From Blastocystis hominis (taxonomy: Eukaryota > Sar > Bigyra > Opalinata > Blastocystidae): a stretch of DNA of 64,000 nt. The notes beneath the pieces are model-generated. The model was not told where the DNA came from and searched no databases. It saw only the letters and a list, made by a program, of their open reading frames with translations. Within the stretch, counting starts at the first letter, position 1. The number at the start of each line of letters is the position of its first letter. Location of the stretch: assembly GCF_000151665.1 (NCBI RefSeq), contig NW_013171866.1, positions 372,001 through 436,000 of the forward strand. Direction: 5' to 3'. This document shows, piece by piece, positions 31,743-40,319 of the stretch. The translations under genes were made by a program, and so were the position numbers.

Positions 31743-33023
31743 ATGAATAAGGGTAATTCGATTTTGGTCAGTCGGCTTCCTTTATGGGCAACGCAGAAGG
31801 AGGTTTCTGTTGTTGGAATCGATTGCCTGTAGGTCGAAAAAGCTTTTGAATCTTATGGAACAATAAAAAACGTGACGTTTGTGGATCCGCGATCCTATTT
31901 GTATACCAATAGTGAGTTTGAATTAACAAGTACATGGAATTGAGATGCGAATAGTTATAGAATCAAAGGCAGCAGTTCTTGAGTTTGCTGCTGATGTAAA
32001 TCGAATGAGCATCGTGGAAAAAACGAATCGTAAGCCGTTCCCAAACGACAAAAAGTCCGCTCCTACCCTTCGCGTGAGTCTGCTAGAGGACATACAGCAA
32101 GGTACACTATTCGTTGGGCACCTGTGATGCATAATAGAAAACAAATTATTCATTGGAATGATTCCTGAGGGGACGACTCTCGATGAGTTGACCCCGATGT
32201 TCAAACAGTTTGGAAAGCTGGACGAAATTGTAATCATAAAAAACGGAGATGCCACTGCAAAGGGATATGGCTTTTGCCGCTATGACTCCCGAGATAATGC
32301 TTTTCAGGCCATAAAAGCCCTGAATGGAAAGACCTATCTTCATGTAGTCTCTGTGTAGCCTTGCACATTTATAGGGATCGACCACATCCTTAGTGGTGAA
32401 GTTTGCCGATACACCAAACCAAAAGCAAAACAGATTGTTGCGCCAGAAACAAACCAAGGGACAGGACGAATCTCCAATCGCAAATCCAAAACATGTGAAT
32501 CTTCCTCTTTTGGGAAATGATCCTCTCTCGTACGAAATGGAGTATCTGTGTGATTACCCAACATTTTCCTTTGGCTGGGAGGGATCTTCCTATCCACCTC
32601 TTCCTTTCCCCCACTGTGATAGTGCGCCTTGTTGGGTTGATTTTTCTTTTTGCATAAACGGAATGGACCCTTTGGGACTCTGCGATTATCCATGCAGCAA
32701 AGAAGAAATAGTGTCATCTGATTGCTATACTTCAAACTGCGCTTCCGCGAGCGTATGGATGGAAGTGGTGTGTAATATAGGACTCCCTCATCCACATCAT
32801 GAATTTTCCACAGAAGTTGACCGCTGATGTGCTTCTTCGGAAGTGTAAACTGCTTGGAAATGTGAACGACGTTGTGATCTTGTCTCGTTTCCCCTTTTCT
32901 TATGGTTGTTATTGTACAGTATGATAATGTAAAGGGCGTATTGAATGTCAAAATCGAGAGAGCGCAGTAAGCTTATACAAGCAACTAGACAATATGGCGA
33001 CTGTAGGATGGATCCTATCCTAG
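31743..33023 (+). CDS. CELF/Bruno-like RNA-binding protein with two or three RRMs
   Basis: RNA-binding protein of the CELF/ELAV type, which acts in splicing or mRNA stability. RRM1: NSILVSRLPLWATQKE, VEKAFESYGTIKNVTFVDPR. RRM2: NKLFIGMIPEGTTLDELTPM, FKQFGKLDEIVIIKNGDATA, GYGFCRYDSRDNAFQAIKAL, ending KFADTPNQKQNRLLRQKQ as in CELF. A Tyr/Pro/Cys-rich linker follows. Beyond an encoded stop at 32825-32827, a splice would join VWMEV to KLTADVLLRKCKLLGNVNDV and FPFSYGCYC, which looks like a third RRM, ending near 33023. That last part is provisional. The join in RRM1 near 31910-31960 has two candidate solutions. Confidence 0.7.
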
Positions 33024-33202
33024 TCTCGTACTCTTATTGTTACGTATTTGTTGATACAATAAATACTGTATGAATACAAATTAGTTACTTTCCTATTATT
33101 TTTTCCAAACACTAATCTTATTACTAGCATTCCATCATTATCAAAGAAAAGGAACAACCACTGTACATTTGTCTTTTCATTTCTTATTTTACTGGGCTGG
33201 TA

Positions 33203-34010
33203 ATGTCTTCTAAATACAATAAAGGCAGATAGCTGGATCGTTTAGTAATGGATAGGTGAGTGGAGCGAAGAGGAACAATCCCGCTTCTTAGAGGCCATCA
33301 AGCTATACCAAAAAGACTGGAATCTCGTGACTCAGCACGTACCTTGTCATTTTCGTGGTGTCATTATCTAGATCGGAACTCGTAGTAAGCAACAAGTACA
33401 AAGCCATGCCCAGAAGTATCAGAAGCACTTAGATGATATTGTATTTGATGGGAAGTGTATCTCATGCCCTAGAAGCGCCGAAATGACCTTCTTAACTATT
33501 GGGCAGATGCGTAGCTAAATTGGATTATCTGTGAGCTATAGTAGCCAGGACCGCTCGAAAAGGATAAAGCGAGCGCGCAAAGCCATCGACTACTCAATTT
33601 ACTCCGGTGTGCAGAAACGTATTAAATCGAAAGCCTTGCAAAAGCCTGAGACTCAAGTAATTTCTCAGGTGATACCTAGTGTGAATATTACTACTCATCG
33701 AACTTCCACTGTTAATAAGTTGCCACTGTCACCCTACTTCTCTAAATCTTCGGAAATCCGGAGTGTTCCCTCGGCCGCATGCACAATTTCAGGAGCTGAC
33801 TCGTTTCCCATTGTAAATCAGTACGCTGTTTCAGTGAATCAACCGACTGTGTTGGCCAAGAATACTCCGCAGACATTCCCGGGAACGTTTTTAACGAATG
33901 CGTCTTGTAATACACCTATATTATGTACGTCTATTCCCATTTACTCTGTCTATCACTATGGATCCATGACTGCGCCTCCAGTGTTTTACTCTGGATCGGC
34001 TGTATATTAA
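33203..34010 (+). CDS. SHAQKYF-class MYB-related protein
   Basis: Single-repeat MYB DNA-binding protein of the type found in plants (REVEILLE/CCA1) and many protists. The spliced domain reads MSSKYNKGEWSEEEQSRFLE, AIKLYQKDWNLVTQH, then IGTRSKQQVQSHAQKYFQKH, with the diagnostic SHAQKYF. The first intron (33225-33255) has GC–AG ends and is exactly 31 nt; no GT alternative gives the W of the domain in frame. A second, 33-nt intron separates the two helices. The join near 33510-33535 is unresolved. The C-terminus is Ser/Thr/Pro-rich without known domains. TGTTTGTT follows at 34055-34062. Confidence 0.78.
33225..33255 (+). other. GC–AG intron, 31 nt, in the MYB gene
   Basis: Begins GCAGATAGCT and ends GGATAG. 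Removal joins AAA-G to GT-GAG-TGG, giving KGEWSEEEQ. Length matches the 31-nt class of GT–AG introns in the window. Confidence 0.65.
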
Positions 34011-34054
34011 ACTCTTTTTGCATTTGTTGTTCATCCTTCTCTTTTCAGCTGCTT

Positions 34055-34062
34055 TGTTTGTT
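34055..34062 (+). terminator. TGTTTGTT 3'-end element of the MYB gene
   Basis: Exact 8-mer 44 nt after the encoded TAA. Confidence 0.75.
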
Positions 34063-34297
34063 GAATAACCGAGTGGGAGATGGATTGATTGAGGGGGTCA
34101 AATGGGAGATGGATTGGTTGAAGGGGTCAAGAGGGAGGCAGGTTGGTTGAGTAGCTCCAGTATGAAGTGTGTGATGGTTTGAATACATGCCATTGGATCG
34201 ATGGCAGCATGTGAATCCATCCTACAATCGTTCGATTGCGCAATTAATATATCGGCTCACGATCACAGCCTCCCCCAAACTCATCTCTTGTGTGTTC

Positions 34298-34482
34298 AAC
34301 AAACCCTTCAAACAGCAAAAAAGCAACAAGGAAGCGCAGCCGGCGCTCCGCAGAACTTCAGAAAGCGTCCGCCCTTCGGGTTTGAGAAGCCTTCGTCATA
34401 TGCTCTGCCTCGCAACCTTCGCCCTTCCACCTCATCATTCATTCGCCTTCGTTTCTGGTCTTTCTCTACCAGCAACGAAGGC
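34298..34482 (-). promoter_or_regulatory. Unusually long 3'UTR of thioredoxin reductase, candidate SECIS region
   Basis: From the TAA at 34483 to the near-element GGTTTGTT (34305-34298) there are about 175 bases, several times longer than most 3'UTRs here. Directly after the stop is a hairpin (arms 34445-34453 and 34474-34482). Further on, an ATGA (34399-34396) and a TGAA (34360-34357) are flanked by a 5-bp GCAGA/TCTGC stem, with AAA in the loop between. This is a weak SECIS-like layout; no fold was computed. Confidence 0.4.
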
Positions 34483-36048
34483 TTAACCTCAGCATCCTCC
34501 CTTCTTCGCGGAGGCTCCCGACCGCTTCGTGACGCTCAGCGTGGTGAACTCCTCCGCGATGGTCGGGTGGATGCCCACCAGATCCATCAGATTCTGGTAC
34601 GTCGCCTTGGTCTGGAACGCCAGTCCGAAGCCCTGCGTGATTTCGCCCGCGTTCGGCGACAGGATGTGGAACCCCAGGATCAGTCCGTCGTCGCGCTTCG
34701 TGATCAGCTTCGCGAAGCACACCTCCTTTCTCCGGTGCGGCGAGATCTGCCACTCCAGCGGAGTGAACTGGCTCACGTACACCTCCACGTTGTCCTCTCC
34801 GAACCGCTCCAGCGCCGCCTCCTCCGTCAGGCCGCAGTTTCCGTACTCCAGCGGCGTGAACACCGTCATCGGCACGTTCTCGTAGTCCATCTGCACGCTG
34901 CTGCCGCCGTACAGCCGCCGCGCCAGCAGCTTGCCCGTCTGGATGGCCACCGGCGTGAGCTCCTGCTTGCCGTAGAGCACGTCGCCGATGCCGTAGATGT
35001 TCGGCACGCTCGTCTGCTCCTGCACCGACAGGATCTTCCCGCGCCGCGTCTTCACGCCCAGCTGGTCGAGGCCCAGGCGCTCCGTGTCCGCGTAGCGGCC
35101 GATGCAGCTCACCACGGTGTCGAACTCCTCCTCGCCGCGCAGCTCCGAGTTCGCGAAGCCGCTGCCCTGGTACTTCACCAGGATGCGTCCGTTCGGGAGA
35201 CGCTGCAGCTCGGTGGGGACCGTGTTGTGGAGGAAGTGGATGCCCTCCTCCTTCATGAAGTCGCCGATCTTGTTCGCGCATTCCTGGTCGAATCCGCGGA
35301 GCAGGATCGAGCGCACCATCACCGTCACGTCGAAGCCAAGGTGGTGCAGGAACCCGGCACACTCCAGAGCGATGAACGAGGCGCCCACCAGAAGGGTCTT
35401 CTTGGGGGGATGGTCCAGCATGAACAGATCATCGCTCGTGACCGCCAGCTCCTCTCCCGGGCAGCCCAGCTTGTTCGGACGACCGCCCACAGCCACGATG
35501 ATGCGGCGACACGTGTAGATGTGCTTCTAGAAATGAGAGAAAGACACAAAAAACAAACATCACCGAAAACGTCCGTGCCTTCCACGGTGTGCGCGTCCTT
35601 TACGTAGGCCAGCTGGTTGTAGTAGGTGACGTGCTTCGACATCAGAGACACGCGGTAGTTGTAATTCAAGCCGCGGATGTAGTCCTGCACGTTGTCCACC
35701 AGCGTGTTCCAGTGGTGGTGAACCTCGGGAACGTCCCAGCCGAAAGAGGAAGCGTCGCGAACAAACTCGCCGATGATGGCGGCTTGGTGCATCAGCTTCT
35801 TGGGAATGCAACCGACATTCACGCACGTACCTCCGAGACCCCAAGTGGATCCCTGAGGAGAGGGCTTTACATAATCAAATAGAGCGACAGTGGCTCCGAG
35901 ATCCGCGGCCTCCTTTGAGGCAGCCAGACCTAAAATGTGAGAAATCCGCCCCGAGCCGCTTACCTCCAGAACCACCACCAATTACAATCAAATCATAATC
36001 GTATGTGGTCTTTCCGTCGTCAATATCCTCCTGATACGTCAGAGACAT
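34483..36048 (-). CDS. TXNRD: High-Mr thioredoxin reductase, probable selenoprotein (C-terminal Gly-Cys-Sec-Gly)
   Basis: FAD/NADPH enzyme that reduces thioredoxin. It shows [20 protein letters not shown] (FAD site), [20 protein letters not shown] (redox disulfide), the NADPH-binding segment [37 protein letters not shown] and the dimer-interface segment [20 protein letters not shown]. The end reads [10 protein letters not shown], then TGA, GGT, TAA. Reading TGA (34489-34491) as selenocysteine gives GGCUG-stop, the conserved tail of animal-type enzymes; animal enzymes also have SVTKRSGAS just before it. Two introns (about 32 and 44 nt). Seen: the codon order. Known: the GCUG tail of the family. 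Inferred: Sec insertion. Confidence 0.9.
34489..34491 (-). other. Putative selenocysteine codon (TGA)
   Basis: In-frame TGA in the order TGC-TGA-GGT-TAA at the end of thioredoxin reductase, exactly where the family has Cys-Sec-Gly-stop. Confidence 0.75.
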
Positions 36049-36146
36049 TATCAACAACAATAAATCTGCGAAGAAAAGGTGTAGAACTGCAGGACGTTCA
36101 GTGGTTCTTGATTATCAAGGTCACATGTTGACAATTGTAATTACTG

Positions 36147-36154
36147 AACAAACA
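36147..36154 (-). terminator. TGTTTGTT 3'-end element of Pelota
   Basis: Exact 8-mer. Cleavage 4 nt upstream would leave TA, again completed to TAA, although TAA is also encoded. Confidence 0.8.
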
Positions 36155-36157
36155 GAG

Positions 36158-37505
36158 TTATTCTTCGTTACTATATTCATCACTACTGCTTTCTGAATCG
36201 AACTGCTCCTCTACGGGGAATCGCAGGATCGCAGCGATGCCGGTAAGCTACTCTCCACACTCCACCCCAAACCTACATTATTAAGTTGCTGTCCGCTCGG
36301 ATGAAGCGAGCTAAACAAAAACGACTTTCCTCCAGACTCTTTCACGGCATCCATGAGCTGAATAATCTTCTTTCTCATGTCCGCGGTCTTTCCTCGGATC
36401 AGCTTGTCGCTAACCAGCAGAACGTCGATTGCTCCCTGCTCCAAACAATACGCGACGCTCTTCTCTCCATACGCCACGCGATTCGGAGCGGTTCGGAACA
36501 TCTCGCTAAATCGATTCAGAACGGCCACTTCCTCAGCAAACTTGGTGTCATTCAGACGCTCTCTCACCTTCTCGTCCTTCAACACATCCTACGACTCACT
36601 TTGCAACCCATCCCTAACATTCAATGCATGCACATGTCCCGAGTTGCTATGAACGCACACAAACTTCGCCAAATTTGCGTGCAGCACGTGGTCTGTCGCA
36701 AGACTCTGCGTATCCATGAATTTGAGCAGGTTGGCGTTAATGAACCCGTTGGAGCAAACAAGAATCGCTTTGACGGTATCGAAGTGAACCAGCTTCATTA
36801 AATTCTGATAGATCGTTGAGAAGAACGATTCCATCGCCTATACATCGATGCATAACGAATGAACGCACTTTGTCGATCTGCGATTGATTCCCTCGACCTT
36901 TCCCTGGAATCAACTTCTCGATTCGGCTTTTAACGAAGCACATGCTGTTGCGAATGATGCAGATATTGGCGAGACCCTCTTGGAGGACGATTGCGTAGAG
37001 ATCGCTGGTTTCGCTGTTTTTGACGATATCACGCAGCTTATCGATGTAGATCGCGTCCCAACAGTCCTTCTCAAGCGTGAAACTATAGTATTTGCGGATG
37101 TCGATAGTATGGCGAGCTCCCAACTAGCTATCATACAGGATTCATGCGATTACCGCAACAAACTCGTTTTCAGTCATGTTTACTCCAGAAATACGGAGGG
37201 AAGAGCCTTCTCCGTCATAGTCTAGTTTTGTTACCTGAATTATGAGTAAATCGAATGAACACGTACTCGTAAGGATAGAACAAGAACCTTCTTTGCTACC
37301 GTCACCAAATCGGCTGCAGAAACAGACTTCACTTTTCTTGTGGTTTTTGATCGCACAATATCACCCACAGCAATCAGATTGTACCTAACCAATCAGTGAA
37401 ACAAAGAAAACGCAACAGTTCCCAAATATCATCTTCACTCTCAGGAGTCAATCTCACGGAGCCTCCCTCTGATTCACCCTCAATTTTGTTGTTTTCTATC
37501 TTCAT
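36158..37505 (-). CDS. PELO: Pelota/Dom34, ribosome rescue factor
   Basis: Works with HBS1 to split ribosomes stalled on broken or stop-less mRNAs. The N-terminal domain reads MKIENNKIEGESEGGSVRLT, DIW and YNLIAVGDIVRSKTTRKVKS. The middle has ALGARHTIDIRKYYSFTLEK and WDAIYIDKL. The C-terminal eL30-like domain has VAYGEKSVAYCLEQGAIDVL, LLVSDKL, KSFLFSSLHPSGQQL and IAAILRFPVEEQFDSESSDE. All three domains of the family are present. About seven introns. The stop TAA is 3 nt from TGTTTGTT. In a genome where the poly(A) tail must complete stops, a rescue factor for read-through into poly(A) is of special interest, but its sequence looks ordinary. Confidence 0.92.
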
Positions 37506-37643
37506 TTTTAGCAAGTCTTGAACAATCTACCCTTGAGCTACTCTATTCTCTTTCCCTACATAAAAGAATGAATTACGATAGTGAGTTTAGCAAAATGAAG
37601 AGACCAGAAAACACTTCGAAATAGTAATTTGCTCTTTCATTCA

Positions 37644-37655
37644 AACAAACAAACA
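37644..37655 (-). terminator. Double TGTTTGTT (TGTTTGTTTGTT) 3'-end element of PRPS
   Basis: Two overlapping 8-mers about 20 nt after the encoded TAA. Confidence 0.8.
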
Positions 37656-37675
37656 CGTCTTCCAAATTGTTAGAG

Positions 37676-39053
37676 TTATCGCCTTTTTGTAAGCTCTGAA
37701 ACAGATCGCTTTTCACTAATCGCGCAAACAGCATCTGCCAGCAACGCTGCGATCGACAACTGCTCTATTTTTTCATTTTCCCTGGATTGTTTCGACAGGG
37801 GAACCGTGTTCAACACGACGACCTTCTCTAGTTCTGAATTTCTAATCAGCGTGTTGGCATCTTTGGAAAAGAGTCCATGGGAAGCAAACGCGTAAACACG
37901 ACGTGCGCCATGCTCCTTTAGAACCTTTGCAGCAGCACACAAAGCTTCGGACGTGTCAATTAAGTCATCCACAAGAATACAATCCGAGCCATCCACATTT
38001 CCCACCAGGTTCAAAAAGCTGTTTTCATGTTGGAAACTTTCCTGTTTTATCACCATTGCAACGCCTGCATCAACATCGTGCTTGGACATTAACCCATCTC
38101 GAAATTGCTTGGCGCGAAAAACATGTCCAGCGTTGTATGACACGATTACTGGTTTCTCCAATTCCATTTTGGCAAAATAGTCCACTCCTACACAACTTCC
38201 TGGAAGATCATCCACAGGAATGAAAGGACCGAAGAATCCTTGGATCTGGCCGCAGCGGAGATCAACGGATACAATCCGATCGACTCCCATCGCCTCCAGA
38301 AGTCGAGCCACATCTGCAGCTGAGATGGCGACACGCTTGGATTGTCTGCGGTTCTGCCGCGCATATCCGAAGTAGGGAACAATGCTCGTGACTTCTCGCG
38401 CACTCGCTCTGCGACAAGTGCTAATCATCAGCATCAACTCCATGAGTTTGTCATTAATATCCGGCGGACACGTCGATTGAATGATGAAAACATCTTTCCC
38501 GCGGATGTCTTCATCGATTTCGATGAAGACTTTCCCATCAGCAGCATGTCCGGTCTACCATCGAATTTACTACCAACACCAACTCTGCACGCTCCCAATT
38601 TCGTTCCGATCCTCGCCGCCACTTCTTCCGAGAGCTCAGGATTCGAACTGCCTGAGAGAATCATCAGGGAACGCGATGGAACATTCTTCCCTTTGATTGT
38701 TTTTCTATCGTTTTGATCGTGCTCTTTGGATTGTTTGGAAGTATTCGAAGCATTCGGATCTTTCTTTGCATTGTTCGCCTCACTGTTTGTTCTCTAACAA
38801 ATTTATAAAACAGATTCGCTTCCATACACTCTCCGCATACAATGGTCGAAATGCGCGATAACCAACGTACGATGTAATCACCAGTCCCAAGGTTGCCTAG
38901 TGAGCTGAAAGATTGGACACACACAAATACAGAAAAGAGAGGGAGAGAAGAAGGAGAGATACGTGAGCCACAAGTAATGCTGCGCTGTAAGGGCAGAGCG
39001 CTGTGTGAAACGCGCAACATTGTGCGTAGTAGATTACCACGCAGAGAAAACAT
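37676..39053 (-). CDS. PRPS: Ribose-phosphate pyrophosphokinase (PRPP synthetase) with N-terminal extension
   Basis: Makes PRPP for nucleotide synthesis. Core: SLMILSGSSNPELSEEVAAR, GKDVFIIQSTCPPDINDKLM, ELMLMISTCRRASAREVTSI, VPYFGYARQNRR (ATP-binding flexible region), VDRIVSVDLRCGQIQGFF, the PRPP loop CILVDDLIDTSEALCAAAK, and ASHGLFSKDA. The N-terminus MFSLRGNLLRTMLRVSHSAL resembles an organelle presequence. About 110 residues precede the catalytic core, partly low-complexity. The join after the first exon (around 38885-38960) needs an unusually long intron of about 66 nt and is provisional. An internal start would give a shorter cytosolic enzyme. Confidence 0.87.
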
Positions 39054-39272
39054 GGATCTAAGGAATAGAAAAGGGTTTCTACAGTATTATGAAGTGTTTT
39101 ACGCAATGATCCCTGCTTTTCTCCCAGTTTTCCTGCTATTATATTATGCTATTCTTATTCAAGACTACCAATTAAAAGTTCTAGAAATCAAATCTAATAT
39201 AAACATCCTCACACACACATAATCACAACGATGGCCAACAACAAAAACACGCACACAACACTCATCGTCTCA

Positions 39273-39280
39273 AACAAACA
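39273..39280 (-). terminator. TGTTTGTT 3'-end element of uL6
   Basis: Exact 8-mer about 35 nt after the encoded TAA. Confidence 0.8.
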
Positions 39281-39316
39281 CCAACATAATCCAGTTTCCG
39301 CTATTAAACTTCGCCA

Positions 39317-39963
39317 TTATTCCTCATCCTCCTGCTCATCGGCGACGCAAAGTTCCTTCTCGGACACGTAGATACCGTCCAGGAACTTACGGATATCCTT
39401 GTTGCGCACCAACACGCACAGGTGAATCTGAGAAGCTATCCATCACAACCCAATTGAATGCCTACCAGAAATCGACACGGCCTCGATGTCGTTTCCCTCA
39501 AGGATGATCTCATCCTTCTGAGCCTCGGACTTGGTCACGGTCACACCCTCCTGCATGTGGATGTGGCGCACACGCTTCTCACCGAGGAAGTTACGGATCT
39601 CCACCTTGGTACCGTCCTTGTTAATGGCGACATTGATGGGGAAGTGAGCGTACACAAAACGCATCTTGTAGCGGTAACCATGGGTCACACCCGTGATCAT
39701 GTTGCGGATGTGCGAGCAGATGGTTCTCACGACAGAGATGTTCTTGTGCAGTCCGAACCACAGATCTACGTACACTCTGTTTCCATCCTTGCGAATGTCA
39801 ACGAATTGGTGAGAGAAGTCACGATGAAGAGTGCCACGAGGTCCCTTCACCACAACGCGGCGGTTCTTGACTTCGACCTTCACTAAATGCATAAAATCAG
39901 TGATTCAACCGGAATACCTCCTTCGGGAATTTCAACGTGATTGGTAGAAAGAGTTATCTTCAT
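39317..39963 (-). CDS. RPL9: Large ribosomal subunit protein uL6 (RPL9)
   Basis: Cytosolic 60S protein. MKITLSTNHVEIPEG joins across a 36-nt intron to VKVEVKNRRVVVKGPRGTLH, RDFSHQFVDI, ICSHIRNMITGVTHGYRYKM, RFVYAHFPINVAINKDGTKV, EIRNFLGEKRVRHIHM, and ends IHLCVLVRNKDIRKFLDGIY, VSEKELCVADEQEDEE. This is the eukaryotic uL6 from end to end. Two introns visible. Encoded TAA at 39317-39319. Confidence 0.95.
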
Positions 39964-40319
39964 TCCTCAACAATAATATCCAGGAAACTAGGAATTCTGA
40001 GAATGGAAAACACCACATAAAAGCGACATGTACAGTAATCACCTCTCTTGATTATCAAGAACCATTTCTGGTTGACAATAGTACCTTCAACGGTCTAATT
40101 CCAGAGTGAAAGAACAAGCGAGGCGTTATGGCGGAGATACAGGAGCGCAGAAATAGCATAGACGCTAAATCTCTGATTGTGTACCTTGCTTTCGCTCGTT
40201 TATGCTCCATTTTTAAACAAACAGGGATAGGAATTATAATGGAAGTAGAATAAGGACACAAAAGTAGGCTCAAAAAACAAGTGTATTCCTACTGTCATTT
40301 ACAAGTTTTACAATTGTGA
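39964..40319. other. Intergenic, 3' region of the flippase gene
   Basis: Contains TGTTTGTT (40223-40216, reverse strand), about 100 nt past the flippase TAA, and the uL6 promoter. Nothing else recognised. Confidence 0.6.
40216..40223 (-). terminator. TGTTTGTT 3'-end element of the P4-ATPase gene
   Basis: Exact 8-mer on the reverse strand, implying a 3'UTR of about 90 nt. Confidence 0.7.

Noticed and set aside
34445-34482. Hairpin after the thioredoxin reductase stop as the SECIS itself
   Set aside because: It has long perfect stems but no ATGA/GA core, and lies too close to the Sec codon; only the more distal region was kept as a weak candidate.
34201-35607. 468-codon forward frame over thioredoxin reductase
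   Set aside because: His/Arg/Leu-rich antisense of a gene whose reverse-strand product is identified residue by residue.
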